Shown: positions 1 through 11,798, numbered from the stretch's first letter. The stretch: DNA of 64,000 nucleotides from Pseudomonas crudilactis (GCF_013433315.1 NZ_WXVV01000004.1:62001-126000); one strand, 5' to 3'. Notes: generated by a model from the letters alone, not told the origin. Made by a program: numbers and translations.

Positions 1-140
1 CGTGCCAGGTGCAGCATCACGGCGGAGTCTTTACCGATGGAGTACAGCATCACCGGGTTATCGAACTCGGCGGCCACCTCGCGGATGATGTGGATGCTTT
101 CCGCCTCCAGCTGTTTCAGATGCGTCAGTTTGTCGACCAT
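1..140 (-). CDS. cysD: Sulfate adenylyltransferase subunit 2 (N-terminal part only)
   Basis: Only the first 46 codons lie in the window; the gene runs off the left edge. The translation begins [19 protein letters not shown] and reaches the PP-loop ATP pyrophosphatase motif SIGKDS. CysD, with the GTPase CysN, makes adenosine 5'-phosphosulfate from ATP and sulfate, the first step of assimilatory sulfate reduction. In pseudomonads cysD lies next to the Nif3-like gene and algW, as here. The ATG at 138-140 is the only reasonable start. Function is firm from the motif and synteny; nothing can be said about the missing C-terminus. Confidence 0.9.
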
Positions 141-285
141 GGCTACTCACGAAAACTTTCTTATGAACGGCCAGCGGGCCGTGTTCGAGCGGGGAATCCT
201 AGCACAGCGACCTATTCTAATCAGGACGCCAACTAGATCGAAAGGGCATATGAATATGCCTGCCAGTTCGGCCGATGGGGATCAA

Positions 286-376
286 TGTGGAAGCGAGCTT
301 GCTCGCGAAAGCGGTGTGCCATTCAACAATGATGGCGACTGATATGGCCTCTTCGCGAGCAAGCTCGCTCCCACAG
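286..376. repeat. REPIN (two inverted REP sequences)
   Basis: Two copies of the palindromic REP core GCGAGCTTGCTCGCGAA face each other across about 45 bases of unrelated spacer, in the order gcgagcttgctcgcga ... tcgcgagcaagctcgctcccaca. The left flank reads tgtggaag, where most copies have tgtgggag. It lies between cysD and the Nif3-like gene. REP doublets of this kind are abundant between genes in P. fluorescens-group genomes. Related copies lie at 26270, 43123, 53412, 57277 and 58281. Confidence 0.9.
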
Positions 377-389
377 GGTTTGGGTGAAT

Positions 390-1148
390 TCAGATCGGAT
401 TCGGGCAATCGATGAAGATGTGTTCGACGGCGAAACGTTTTGCCAGGTAGTCGCCCAGCGCCTGCACGCCATAGCGTTCGGTGGCGTGGTGGCCGGCGGC
501 GACAAAGCTGATGTCGTTCTCGCGAGCGCTGTGGAAGGTTTGCTCGGACGCTTCACCGCTCAGGTACAGATCGACGCCGGCAGCGATGGCCTGATCGATA
601 TAGCCCTGACCGCCGCCGGTGCACCAGCCAACCCGACGAATCATCGGATTACCTTCAATCAGCAACGGTTCGCGGCCCATGACTTCTTGCACCTTGCGGG
701 CGAAATCGCGGGCGGTCAGCGGTTCTTTCAGCGAACCGACCAGACCGACGATTTTCAGATTATCCGGATCCAGTGGCCCTTCTACGGTGATATCCAACTG
801 CCGCGCCAGCTGCACGTTATTGCCAACGTCCGGGTGCAGATCCAGCGGCAAGTGGTAGGCGAGCAAACTGATGTCGTGCTTGAGCAGCGTCTTCAGACGG
901 CGCTGCTTCATGCCGGTGATGCACGGGTTTTCACCCTTCCAGAAGTAGCCGTGGTGCACCAACACCAGATCGGCTTCTGCCTCGACGGCTGCGTCCAGTA
1001 ATGCCTGACTGGCGGTGACACCGCTGACAATGCGCATCACTTGCGGCCGGCCTTCGACCTGCAAGCCGTTAGGGCAATAATCGGCAATTTTCGCACTGCC
1101 AAGGTAACGGTCGGCTTCTTCGACGAGGGTGCTGAGGGCAACGGCCAT
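390..1148 (-). CDS. Nif3-like dinuclear metal-centre protein (YbgI family)
   Basis: A 252-residue protein of the NIF3/YbgI family, which forms toroidal hexamers with a two-metal site; its cellular reaction is still unsettled and any GTP cyclohydrolase label would be unsupported. Metal-ligand motifs are visible in the right places: VHHG (H65, H66), AYHLPLDLH (H99, D103) and GHHATE near the C-terminus (H220, E224). Length fits the short bacterial form without an inserted PII-like domain. It starts with ATG and is divergent from algW, with about 100 bases between them that must hold both promoters. Confidence 0.85.
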   Translation of the reverse strand: MAVALSTLVEEADRYLGSAKIADYCPNGLQVEGRPQVMRIVSGVTASQALLDAAVEAEADLVLVHHGYFWKGENPCITGMKQRRLKTLLKHDISLLAYHLPLDLHPDVGNNVQLARQLDITVEGPLDPDNLKIVGLVGSLKEPLTARDFARKVQEVMGREPLLIEGNPMIRRVGWCTGGGQGYIDQAIAAGVDLYLSGEASEQTFHSARENDISFVAAGHHATERYGVQALGDYLAKRFAVEHIFIDCPNPI

Positions 1149-1251
1149 GAAAGACTCCTAAATATCCCGTTCAGAGGCACGCGCGGCCTCGTATAATGCG
1201 CGACATTATGGGCGGTCTGACCCCGCCTGCAACTTTTCCAGGACGTGCTTA

Positions 1252-2409
<1,158 letters not shown>

Positions 2410-2455
2410 AACTTTTCTCGCGCGGAACGCGCAGATAAAAGACATTCTCAAAAGG

Positions 2456-2500
2456 CATGTTATATTGTTTCAATTCTAAGAATTGGAACAACATAACATG
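2456..2500. promoter_or_regulatory. 45-bp near-perfect palindrome ending in the start codon of the TonB receptor
   Basis: Arms 2456-2477 and 2479-2500 pair around the central A at 2478. Twenty of 22 positions are Watson-Crick pairs, one is G-T (2470/2486) and one is a mismatch (2464/2492). The inner core is CAATTCT-A-AGAATTG and the outer ends are CATGTTAT / ATAACATG. The last three bases are the ATG of the receptor gene, and the weak GGAA Shine-Dalgarno lies in the right arm. It could be an operator, an RNA hairpin masking the start, or both. No U-tract follows, so it is not a terminator. Confidence 0.75.
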
Positions 2501-4603
2501 TCGTCTCGAACAAAGGCTTCACTGCTCGGCCTGAGCCTTGGTCTGCTGGTCGACCCAGCCTTCGCCGAAGAACCCAAACCCCTCGAACTCGACGCCATCA
2601 GCGTCATCTCCGACTACGAATCGCCGACCGGCCCGGTCAAGGGCTACCGCGCCACCCGCTCGTCCAGCGCGACCAAAACCGACACCGCGATCCGCGATAT
2701 CCCGCAAGCGATCAGCGTAGTGCCTGCGAGCGTGCTCAAGGATCTGGGCAGCACCAGTGTCGAACGCGCGCTGGATTTCGCCGGTGGCGTATCCAAGCAA
2801 AACAACTTCGGCGGCCTGACGCTTTACGAGTACAGCGTGCGCGGCTTCACCACCTCGGAGTTCTACAAGGACGGCTTCAGTGCTAACCGGGGTTATCCGA
2901 GCACACCGGATGCGGCCAACATCGAGCGCATCGAAGTGCTCAAAGGCCCGGCTGCCAGCCTCTATGGTCGAGGTGATCCCGGCGGCACGGTGAACATCGT
3001 CACCAAGAAGCCGCAGCCCGAAGCCTTCACCACGTTGCAAACCAGCGCCGGCAGTTGGGACCGCTATCGCACTGCACTGGACGTCAACACGCCACTCGAT
3101 AAACAAGGTGATGTGCTTTCGCGGATCAACCTCGCGGTCGAAGACAACAACAGTTTTCGCGATCACGTTGACAGCAAACGTGTGTTCGTCGCGCCGTCGA
3201 TCAGTTGGCAATTGAACCCGGACACGTCGCTGTTGGTGGAAAGCGAAATCGTCCGTCACAGCTCCACGTTCGATCGCGGCATCGTCGCGCCCAACAATAA
3301 ATGGAGCGGTGTTTCGCGCTCGACTTTCCTCGGCGAACCCAACGACGGCAACATCGACAACCACAACAACCTGCTGCAGGCGACCCTCGAACATCATCTC
3401 AATGACAGCTGGAAGCTGCGCCTGGCCAGCCATTACAAGGAAGGCAAACTCTGGGGCGACGCCTCGGAACAACGAGCGCTGAACGCCGACGGGCACACGG
3501 TCAACCGACGCTATCGCGAACGCGATACCAACTGGCATGACAGCATCACCCAACTGGAACTGCGCGGTCTGTTCGACCTCGGCCCGTGGCAGCACGAACT
3601 GCTGATCGGCAGCGAATACGAAAACTTCCGCAAGAACGAGCGCGTCACCACGATTGCTGGCGGCCCGTACGCCATCGACATCTATAACCCGGTCTACGGC
3701 CAGTCGAAACCCAACGGCGCGCGCTCGGGTACTGACTTCTTCGAACAGGTCGAAAGTCATGCACTGAACCTGCAGGATCAGATCGTCTTCACCGACAAAT
3801 TGCGCGGGATGATCGGTGCGCGCTTCGAGCATTTCGATCAGCACATCGATGATCACAGTCGCAACGCCACGAGCAACCAGCGCCACGACGCCCTCACCCA
3901 ACGCGCCGGCCTGCTTTATCAACTGACGCCGAACACCGGGCTGTTCGCCAACGCCTCGACCTCGTTCAAACCGAACAATGGCCTCGACGCGTCCGGCAAA
4001 TCCTTCGACCCGGAAGAAGGCGTCGGCTACGAAGTCGGGATCAAGAACGAGCTGTTCGACGAACGCCTGAGCAGCACCCTCGCCTTCTTCCACATCGACA
4101 AGGAAAACGTCCTCGCCCTCGATCCTGCCACCGACACCAGCCGGGCGATGGGCAAGGCGCGCAGTCGTGGTTTCGATCTGCAAGTCACCGGACAGGTTAC
4201 CGATGCTGTACGGCTGATTGGTGCCTTCGCTTACATCGACGCAGAAGTGACCCAGGGCGACGCAGTGATTCCCACCGGCAGTCGCATCCTCGGCGTGGCC
4301 AAACGCAGCGGCAGCCTGCTCGGGGTTTATGAGTTCCAGGATGGCCATTTGCGCGGCTCGGACGTCGGCGCCGCGTTCACCTATGTCGGTGATCGCTCAG
4401 GCGAATCCGGCAGCGACTTCGAGTTGCCGGCCTACCAGACCGTCGACTTGCTGGCGCACTACAAGGCCAGCGACAACGTCACTGTCGGCCTGAACCTCAA
4501 TAACGTCTTCGACGAAAAGTATTACGAGCGCTCCTACAGCAACTACTGGGTCAACCCCGGCGAGCCGCGCAATTTCACCGTCAGCCTGACACTCAACCTG
4601 TAA
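2498..4603 (+). CDS. TonB-dependent siderophore/metal receptor
   Basis: A 701-residue outer-membrane receptor. A signal peptide (residues 1-23, ending AFA) is followed by a plug domain (about 50-170) with the usual IERIEVLKGPAASLYGRGDPGGTVN-type stretch, then a 22-strand barrel. The C-terminus (NFTVSLTLNL) ends in a hydrophobic residue, but in leucine, not the aromatic usual for barrel assembly. The N-terminal part resembles the ferrichrome/ferrioxamine class (TonB-siderophore family) and lacks a FecA-type signalling domain. The ATG at 2498 is preferred over the upstream in-frame TTG at 2483 because the signal peptide starts there. The next gene follows after 12 bases, so the two form one unit. 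The ligand cannot be read from the sequence. Confidence 0.88.
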   Translation: MSSRTKASLLGLSLGLLVDPAFAEEPKPLELDAISVISDYESPTGPVKGYRATRSSSATKTDTAIRDIPQAISVVPASVLKDLGSTSVERALDFAGGVSKQNNFGGLTLYEYSVRGFTTSEFYKDGFSANRGYPSTPDAANIERIEVLKGPAASLYGRGDPGGTVNIVTKKPQPEAFTTLQTSAGSWDRYRTALDVNTPLDKQGDVLSRINLAVEDNNSFRDHVDSKRVFVAPSISWQLNPDTSLLVESEIVRHSSTFDRGIVAPNNKWSGVSRSTFLGEPNDGNIDNHNNLLQATLEHHLNDSWKLRLASHYKEGKLWGDASEQRALNADGHTVNRRYRERDTNWHDSITQLELRGLFDLGPWQHELLIGSEYENFRKNERVTTIAGGPYAIDIYNPVYGQSKPNGARSGTDFFEQVESHALNLQDQIVFTDKLRGMIGARFEHFDQHIDDHSRNATSNQRHDALTQRAGLLYQLTPNTGLFANASTSFKPNNGLDASGKSFDPEEGVGYEVGIKNELFDERLSSTLAFFHIDKENVLALDPATDTSRAMGKARSRGFDLQVTGQVTDAVRLIGAFAYIDAEVTQGDAVIPTGSRILGVAKRSGSLLGVYEFQDGHLRGSDVGAAFTYVGDRSGESGSDFELPAYQTVDLLAHYKASDNVTVGLNLNNVFDEKYYERSYSNYWVNPGEPRNFTVSLTLNL

Positions 4604-4615
4604 AAGGACGTCACC

Positions 4616-5335
4616 ATGCAATTCGGCAAAACCTTTGTGCTCATCGCCGCGCTGTTCGCAGGCCAGGTCTCGGCTCATGGCCTGTGGACGGAACAACGCC
4701 GCGGCAATATCGAAGTGGTCTACGGTCACGGCGCTGAGGACAATGCGTTCAAGGCACAGAAAATCAGCGGCGCATGGGCCTACGATGCGGGCGGCAAGAT
4801 GATTCCGGTCAGCGTTGAACGTCTGGCTGATCACGCACGTTTGAAGCCGCTGAAGTCGCCTGCGGTGATGGCGGTGGCGCTGAACAATGGCATGTGGTCG
4901 CAAACGGCTGACAAGAAGTGGATCAACCAAGGTCGCAGCAAAGTGCCGGGCGCCGTTGAGGCAACCGAGACGTTTAAATACAGCCTGGCGATTTATCAGC
5001 CAGGGGCGAAATTGCCCAAGCTCGATCAGATCAAGTTGCTGATTTTGCCGGAGGTCGACCCGTTGAGCGTTGGGCCGGGCAAGTCATTGCCAGTGCGGGT
5101 GTTGCTCGATGGCAAACCGGCGGCGGGGGTGAAGTTGATTGGCGATTACCGCAGTGCGCCGAACACGTTGAGTACCGAGACTGACAAGGATGGTCGGGCG
5201 CAGGTGTTGGTTAGGAATGAAGGGTTGAATGTGATTGCGGCACAGGTTGAGGTGCCGGTGAAGGGCAGCGCTGATGTGGATAGTCGTGGGTTGTTCAGTT
5301 CGCTGACATTCCTTGGCGAAGCGCATCACGAGTAA
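4616..5335 (+). CDS. DUF4198 periplasmic protein, partner of the TonB receptor
   Basis: A 239-residue secreted protein with a signal peptide (residues 1-20, cut before HGLW). The mature N-terminus HGLW and the Ig-like fold suggested by the C-terminal part (PGKSLPVRVLLDGKPAAGVKL...DKDGRAQVLV) match DUF4198, a family related to the NikM/CbiN-type accessory proteins of metal transport. It probably handles the metal or chelate in the periplasm after the receptor brings it in; that role is inferred from the operon. The Shine-Dalgarno aaaggac precedes the ATG. GC content is normal for the region. Confidence 0.75.
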   Translation: MQFGKTFVLIAALFAGQVSAHGLWTEQRRGNIEVVYGHGAEDNAFKAQKISGAWAYDAGGKMIPVSVERLADHARLKPLKSPAVMAVALNNGMWSQTADKKWINQGRSKVPGAVEATETFKYSLAIYQPGAKLPKLDQIKLLILPEVDPLSVGPGKSLPVRVLLDGKPAAGVKLIGDYRSAPNTLSTETDKDGRAQVLVRNEGLNVIAAQVEVPVKGSADVDSRGLFSSLTFLGEAHHE

Positions 5336-5341
5336 AAGCGC

Positions 5342-5913
5342 ACCCTCACCCCAGCCCTCTCCCGGAGGGAGAGGGAGCCGACCGAGTTGTCTTGTGAGGT
5401 ACATCGACCTGAAAGACCGAGTCGATTATGGATTCGGTACAGCACTTTCACGTCGGCGTTACTCTGCAATATCCCTCAATCAGCCCCCTCTCCCTCTGGG
5501 AGAGGGGGTCGACCGAGTTGTCTTGCGAAGTACATCGACCTGAAAGACCGAGTCGATTATGGATTCGGTACAGCACTTTCACGTCGGCGTTACTCTGCAA
5601 TATCCCCCAATCAGTCCCCTCTCCCTCTGGGAGAGGGGGCCGACCGAGTTGTCGGGCGAAGTAGATCGACCTGAAAGACCGAGTCGATTATGGATTCGGT
5701 ACAGCACTTTCACATCGGCGTTACTCTGCAATATCCCCCAATCAGTCCCCTCTCCCTCTGGGAGAGGGGGTCGACCGAGTTGTCTTGCGAAGTACATCGA
5801 CCTGAAAGACCGAGTCGATTATGGATTCGGTACAGCACTTTCACATCGGCGTTACTCTGCAATATCCCCCAATCAGTCCCCTCTCCCTCTGGGAGAGGGC
5901 TAGGGTGAGGGGC
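5342..5913. repeat. Tandem repeat cluster, 131-bp period, bounded by inverted ends
   Basis: Four near-identical units repeat with a period of exactly 131 bases (accgagttgt at 5381, 5512, 5643 and 5774). Each carries a short palindrome cctctccctctgggagagg and a spacer with atcgacctgaaagaccgag. The block opens with CCTCACCCCAGCCCTCTCC and closes with the inverted form ggagagggctagggtgagg, so the whole cluster is an inverted-repeat-bounded element. Related clusters lie at 46092-46412 and 59062-59543. Short open frames across it repeat the same peptide and are not genes. Confidence 0.9.
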
Positions 5914-5921
5914 TTTTGCTT

Positions 5922-6974
5922 TTATAGATCGCCAAGCCCCTCGATCAACGCCTGATTCTGCTCCGGCGTGCCAATCGAAATCCGCAGGAACTGCGCAATC
6001 CGCTCCTGCTTGAAGTGGCGCACGATCACACCCTGCTCACGCAATTTGGCCGCCAGCCCCGCCGCATCATGCTGCGGATGCCGGGCGAAAATGAAGTTCG
6101 CCGCCGACGGCAGCACTTCAAATCCTTTGGCCTGCAACTGCGCAATCACCCACTCACGGCTCTCGATGACCAAGCGGCAGGTCTTGTCGAAATACTCACG
6201 ATCTTCGAACGCCGCTGCCGCACCGACAATCGCCAGACGATCCAGTGGATAAGAGTTGAAGCTGTTCTTGATCCGCTCCAGCGCCTCGATGAGATCGGGA
6301 TGGCCGACCGCGAAACCAACGCGCAAACCCGCCAAAGAGCGCGACTTGGACAAAGTCTGCGTCACCAGCAGGTTCGGATAACGGTTCACCAGACTGATCG
6401 CTGTCTCGCCACCAAAGTCGATGTAAGCCTCGTCCACCACGACCACCGAATCCGGGCTGGCCTTGAGGATCTGCTCAACCGCGTCCAGCGCCAACAGGCA
6501 ACCGGTCGGAGCATTCGGATTCGGGAAAATGATCCCGCCGTTCGGCTTGGCGTAGTCGGCCGGATTGATCTGGAACTGCGCGTCCAGCGGCACCGCATCA
6601 AACTCGATACCGTACAAACCGCAGTAAACCGGATAGAAGCTGTAGCTGATGTCCGGGAACAGCAGCGGCTGATCGTGTTGCAGCAAACCGTGGAAAATAT
6701 GCGCGAGCACTTCGTCCGAACCGTTGCCCAGAAAGACCTGATTGCTCTGCACGCCGTAATAGTTGGCGACCGCAGTTTTCAGCAGATCACTGTTCGGATC
6801 CGGGTACAGACGCAGGTTGTCGTTGAGTTCGACTTGCATCGCCGCCAAGGCTTTTGGCGATGGGCCGTAGGGGTTTTCATTGGTGTTGAGCTTGACCAGT
6901 TTGGTCAGCTTCGGCTGTTCACCCGGCACGTACGGCACCAGATCCTTGACGAACGGGCTCCAGAATTTACTCAT
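5922..6974 (-). CDS. hisC: Histidinol-phosphate aminotransferase
   Basis: A 350-residue fold-type I PLP aminotransferase that converts imidazole acetol phosphate and glutamate to L-histidinol phosphate. Visible features are the substrate region [12 protein letters not shown] (about 29-40), the aspartate of [10 protein letters not shown] that pairs with the PLP ring nitrogen, and the PLP-lysine in [14 protein letters not shown] (K210). It lies three bases downstream of hisD in the same direction, so the two are co-transcribed. Pseudomonads often carry a second HisC; this is the copy in the his-murA cluster. Confidence 0.95.
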   Translation of the reverse strand: MSKFWSPFVKDLVPYVPGEQPKLTKLVKLNTNENPYGPSPKALAAMQVELNDNLRLYPDPNSDLLKTAVANYYGVQSNQVFLGNGSDEVLAHIFHGLLQHDQPLLFPDISYSFYPVYCGLYGIEFDAVPLDAQFQINPADYAKPNGGIIFPNPNAPTGCLLALDAVEQILKASPDSVVVVDEAYIDFGGETAISLVNRYPNLLVTQTLSKSRSLAGLRVGFAVGHPDLIEALERIKNSFNSYPLDRLAIVGAAAAFEDREYFDKTCRLVIESREWVIAQLQAKGFEVLPSAANFIFARHPQHDAAGLAAKLREQGVIVRHFKQERIAQFLRISIGTPEQNQALIEGLGDL

Positions 6975-6977
6975 TTT

Positions 6978-8303
6978 TCAGTTCCCCTTCTGTTCGTCTT
7001 TGATGCGGTATTCGGCGCTGCGCGCGTGCGCGCTCAGCGATTCGCCACGGGCCAGTACCGATGCAGTCTTGCCCAGCTCGGAAGCGCCGGCTTCAGAGCA
7101 GAAGATGATCGACGAACGCTTCTGGAAGTCATACACACCCAGCGGCGAGGAGAATCGTGCGGTACCGGAAGTCGGCAATACGTGGTTCGGGCCTGCGCAA
7201 TAGTCGCCCAGTGCTTCCGAGGTGTGACGGCCCATGAAGATCGCGCCAGCGTGGCGGATCTGCGGCAGCCAGGCTTGCGGGTCAGCGACCGAAAGCTCCA
7301 AGTGTTCCGGGGCAATGCGGTTGGCGACTTCGATCGCTTGCGCCATGTCCTTCACGTGAATCAGCGCACCGCGGCCATTGATCGAGGTTTCGATGATGGT
7401 CGCGCGGTCCATGGTCGGCAGCAATTTATCGATGCTCGCGGCGACCTTGTCGAGGAACTCGGCGTCCGGGCTGACCAGAATCGCCTGCGCGTCTTCGTCG
7501 TGCTCGGCTTGCGAGAACAGGTCCATGGCGATCCAGTCCGGATCGGTCTGGCCATCGCACACCACGAGGATTTCCGAAGGGCCGGCGATCATGTCGATGC
7601 CGACCTGACCGAACACGTGGCGCTTGGCGGTGGCGACATAGATGTTGCCCGGGCCAACCACCTTATCGACTTTCGGCACGCTTTCGGTGCCGTAGGCCAG
7701 AGCCGCGACAGCTTGCGCACCACCGATGGTGAACACGCGGTCAACGCCGGCGATGCACGCCGCCGCCAGCACAAGCTCGTTGATTTCACCGCGCGGGGTC
7801 GGCACAACCATGACCACTTCGGTCACACCGGCGACCTTGGCCGGAATCGCGTTCATCAACACCGACGACGGGTACGACGCCTTGCCGCCCGGCACATACA
7901 GGCCGGCGCGATCCAGCGGCGTGACCTTCTGGCCGAGTACGGTGCCGTCGGCTTCGGTGTAGCTCCAGGAATCCTGCTTCTGTTTTTCGTGGTAGCTGCG
8001 CACGCGGGCGGCGGCTTTTTCCAGTGCTTCGCGCTGTGCCACGGTGATGCGCGTCAGCGCCAGTTCCAGGCGCTCGCGCGGCAGGATCAGGTCGGCCATC
8101 GAAGCGACTTCGAGGCCGTCGAACTTCTGGGTGAACTCGACCAGCGCCGCGTCGCCGCGCTCACGCACAGCCTTGATGATGTCCAGCACGCGCTGATTGA
8201 CCGAGTCGTCAGACACACTTTCCCAGCTCAGCAGATGATCCAGATGATGCGCGAAATCCGGGTCAGCAGCGTTGAGTCGGCGAATTGCAGTCGGTGCGGT
8301 CAT
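6978..8303 (-). CDS. hisD: Histidinol dehydrogenase
   Basis: A 441-residue zinc enzyme that oxidises L-histidinol to L-histidine in two NAD+-dependent steps, the last reactions of histidine synthesis. Family motifs are clear: [41 protein letters not shown], the AEHDEDAQA segment with the zinc/base histidine, and APEHLEL. Length is normal for the family. It sits between hisG and hisC; the 126-base gap from hisG holds a small hairpin but no leader peptide rich in His codons. Confidence 0.96.
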   Translation of the reverse strand: MTAPTAIRRLNAADPDFAHHLDHLLSWESVSDDSVNQRVLDIIKAVRERGDAALVEFTQKFDGLEVASMADLILPRERLELALTRITVAQREALEKAAARVRSYHEKQKQDSWSYTEADGTVLGQKVTPLDRAGLYVPGGKASYPSSVLMNAIPAKVAGVTEVVMVVPTPRGEINELVLAAACIAGVDRVFTIGGAQAVAALAYGTESVPKVDKVVGPGNIYVATAKRHVFGQVGIDMIAGPSEILVVCDGQTDPDWIAMDLFSQAEHDEDAQAILVSPDAEFLDKVAASIDKLLPTMDRATIIETSINGRGALIHVKDMAQAIEVANRIAPEHLELSVADPQAWLPQIRHAGAIFMGRHTSEALGDYCAGPNHVLPTSGTARFSSPLGVYDFQKRSSIIFCSEAGASELGKTASVLARGESLSAHARSAEYRIKDEQKGN

Positions 8304-8403
8304 AGCGAGAGCCTCATAGGAATGGCAAAAACTCAGGCGCCCTAACTTAGCAGTCGTTTCCGCTTGGGCACCTGAGAATTCTGGCTATGAGGCGGATAGA
8401 CGG

Positions 8404-8422
8404 GCGCGACTTAACGTCGCGC
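8404..8422. other. Hairpin between hisG and hisD
   Basis: GCGCGAC and GTCGCGC form a perfect 7-bp stem around the loop ttaac. It lies just downstream of the hisG stop in the hisG-to-hisD direction. No T-run follows, so at most it slows polymerase or protects the upstream message. Confidence 0.4.
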
Positions 8423-8429
8423 GGGTGAA

Positions 8430-9065
8430 TCAGCCGCGGTGTCGCGATTCCACTGCATTGCGCAGGGTATCGATCAACGCCTGGATTCGGGCGTGTTGCA
8501 TTTTCATCGAAGCCTTGTTGACCACCAGGCGCGAGCTGATCGTGGCGATCAGTTCCTGAGGTTCCAGACCGTTGGCGCGCAGGGTGTTGCCGGTGTCGAC
8601 CACGTCGATGATCTTGTCAGCGAGACCGATCAGCGGCGCCAGTTCCATCGAGCCGTACAGTTTGATGATGTCGACCTGACGGCCCTGCTCGGCGTAGTAA
8701 CGCTTGGCGACGTTGACGAACTTGGTCGCCACGCGCAGACGGCCCTTGGGCTCGGGCGCGCCGATCTTGCCGGCGGTCATCAGTTTGCACTGAGCAATTT
8801 GCAGGTCCAGTGGTTCGTACAGACCCTGGCCGGTGTATTCCATCAGCACGTCTTTACCGGCAACGCCAAGGTCGGCCGCGCCATGCTCGACATAGGTCGG
8901 CACATCAGTGGCGCGCACGATCAGCAGACGAACGTCGTCCTGGGTCGTGGGAATGATCAGCTTGCGGCTCTTGTCCGGATTCTCGGTCGGCACGATGCCC
9001 GCTTCAGCAAGAAGCGGCAGGGTGTCGTCAAGGATGCGGCCCTTGGACAGTGCGATGGTCAACAT
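8430..9065 (-). CDS. hisG: ATP phosphoribosyltransferase, short form
   Basis: A 211-residue short-form HisG catalysing the first committed step of histidine synthesis, ATP + PRPP to phosphoribosyl-ATP. It has the N-terminal [22 protein letters not shown] and the PRPP-binding segment [22 protein letters not shown] near residues 150-165. It lacks the regulatory C-terminal domain of long forms, so it needs the HisZ partner, which in pseudomonads is encoded elsewhere near purA. The gap to the upstream murA is 127 bases and contains two small hairpins. Confidence 0.95.
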   Translation of the reverse strand: MLTIALSKGRILDDTLPLLAEAGIVPTENPDKSRKLIIPTTQDDVRLLIVRATDVPTYVEHGAADLGVAGKDVLMEYTGQGLYEPLDLQIAQCKLMTAGKIGAPEPKGRLRVATKFVNVAKRYYAEQGRQVDIIKLYGSMELAPLIGLADKIIDVVDTGNTLRANGLEPQELIATISSRLVVNKASMKMQHARIQALIDTLRNAVESRHRG

Positions 9066-9192
9066 GGGAAACGTCAGTCCTTATCAAGGTACTCATGTCC
9101 GGTCGCAATCGGCGCCGGACACACATCGCGCCGGAAACCGGCTCGACTCAAAACGAATTCAGTGGACACATCCCTGTGTCCCAATGCAGCAA

Positions 9193-10720
<1,528 letters not shown>

Positions 10721-10766
10721 GCTCAACCTCAATCGGCGCCCTGTGCGCACGGGTCGGACATCATAC

Positions 10767-10824
10767 AAAAAAGCCCCGCGCCTGCGAACCCCGCATGGCA
10801 GGACTCTGACGGGGGGCTTCTTTA
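10767..10824 (-). terminator. Terminator at the end of the mla operon
   Basis: AAAAAAGCCCCG and CGGGGGGCTTCTTT can pair across an imperfect middle, giving a GC-rich stem with A- and T-rich ends, so it could work in both directions. On the minus strand it lies about 10 bases after the mlaB stop and before ibaG. Confidence 0.7.
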
Positions 10825-10834
10825 TGATGTGGGT

Positions 10835-11140
10835 TCAGGGGTGCGCCAACAGTTCGGTCAGTTCACTGACCTGAGCAATTTCGCGCATGTCTTCGGGCAT
10901 CGCGCGGATGCTGACGGCCTTGCCGGCCTCTTTGGCATCGCGCATGAAGCACAGCAACAGGGACAAGCCAACGCTGCTGGACTTCTTTACGGCCGAGCAA
11001 TCGATGATCAACGAAGACGCCTTGCTGGACTTGATCAGCGCCTGACCTTCCTTGCGCAAGTCAGGGCCGGTGCGATAGTCCAGCACTCCGCTGAGCTGGA
11101 GCTCGTCGACATCACTCATACGAACTGCCGCCTCATTCAT
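10835..11140 (-). CDS. mlaB: MlaB, STAS-domain subunit of the phospholipid transporter
   Basis: A 101-residue single STAS-domain protein. The anti-sigma-antagonist-like segment LIIDCSAVKKSSSVGLSLLLCFMRDA carries the conserved serine patch. In the MlaFEDB inner-membrane complex MlaB binds the ATPase MlaF and stabilises it. The start overlaps the mlaC stop by four bases (ATGA), implying coupled translation; a second start at MSDVDEL is possible. It is the last gene of mlaFEDCB. Confidence 0.9.
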   Translation of the reverse strand: MNEAAVRMSDVDELQLSGVLDYRTGPDLRKEGQALIKSSKASSLIIDCSAVKKSSSVGLSLLLCFMRDAKEAGKAVSIRAMPEDMREIAQVSELTELLAHP

Positions 11141-11787
11141 TGCGCCGGCTTCTCGGCTGCTTGCTCGGTGGTTTGCTTGGCCTTGGCCACTTCACCTGCC
11201 CAGTTGTTGATGGTCTTGTCCAGATCATTGCCGTTACGCTGCATCGCGTCAGCGAACTGGTCACGGAACAGCTTGCCGATGTTGATGCCGTTGATGATCA
11301 CGTTGCGCAGCTTCCACTCGCCGTTGATCTTCTCCAGCGTGTACTGCACAGGATAGATCGCGCCGTTGCTGCCTCTGACGGTCATGCCGACACTGGTGCG
11401 GTCGCCCGACTCATCCTTGGCAGGATCAACGGTGATTCCCTGGTTGTTGTACTCAAGCAAGGCATTGCCATAGAACTGGAACAGGCCTTTCTTGAAGTTT
11501 TCCTGGAAGGTCTGCATCTGCGCCGGCGTGGCCTTGCGCGAATATTTGACCGTCATGATGCTTTTGGAAATGCCTTCAGCATCTACCACCGGACCTACGA
11601 TGGTGTTCAGAGCAGTGTAGAAATCCTGCGGATCCTGCTTGTACTTCTCTTTGTTGGCCGACAGGTCGGCAAGCATCCGGTTGGTGGTGTCCTGAACCAG
11701 ATCATGCGCGGATTGAGTCGCAGCGTTAGCCATCAGCGGCAATGCCGCGAGCAACACCAACAGGCCACGTCGCAAGGTAGAGATCAT
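11137..11787 (-). CDS. mlaC: MlaC, periplasmic phospholipid shuttle
   Basis: A 216-residue Tol_Tol_Ttg2/MlaC protein with a signal peptide ending ANA (about residue 22). It carries one phospholipid across the periplasm between the outer-membrane MlaA-porin complex and the inner-membrane MlaFEDB, keeping phospholipid out of the outer leaflet. In P. putida the orthologue is Ttg2D, named from toluene-tolerance screens. A Gln/Ala-rich tail (TTEQAAEKPAQ) follows the folded domain. Confidence 0.93.
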   Translation of the reverse strand: MISTLRRGLLVLLAALPLMANAATQSAHDLVQDTTNRMLADLSANKEKYKQDPQDFYTALNTIVGPVVDAEGISKSIMTVKYSRKATPAQMQTFQENFKKGLFQFYGNALLEYNNQGITVDPAKDESGDRTSVGMTVRGSNGAIYPVQYTLEKINGEWKLRNVIINGINIGKLFRDQFADAMQRNGNDLDKTINNWAGEVAKAKQTTEQAAEKPAQ

Positions 11788-11798
11788 TCAAAAGCTCC

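Noticed and set aside
2519..4348. A 609-codon open frame antisense to the TonB receptor.
   Set aside because: Same reason: GC-rich antisense shadow, with no domain recognisable and no start signal.
5313..5908. Several short open frames of similar sequence in the 131-bp repeats.
   Set aside because: They are copies of the repeat read in several frames; the peptide is repeated at each unit with no ribosome site.
5342..5913. Regularly spaced repeats that could look like a CRISPR array.
   Set aside because: The units, including the spacers, are near-identical and 131 bases long, and there are no cas genes nearby. CRISPR spacers differ from each other.
6015..8345. A 776-codon open frame on the plus strand opposite hisC and hisD.
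   Set aside because: It is the antisense shadow of two well-identified genes in a GC-rich genome; its composition (many Arg, Gln, Val, His) is typical of such shadows and it has no ribosome site.
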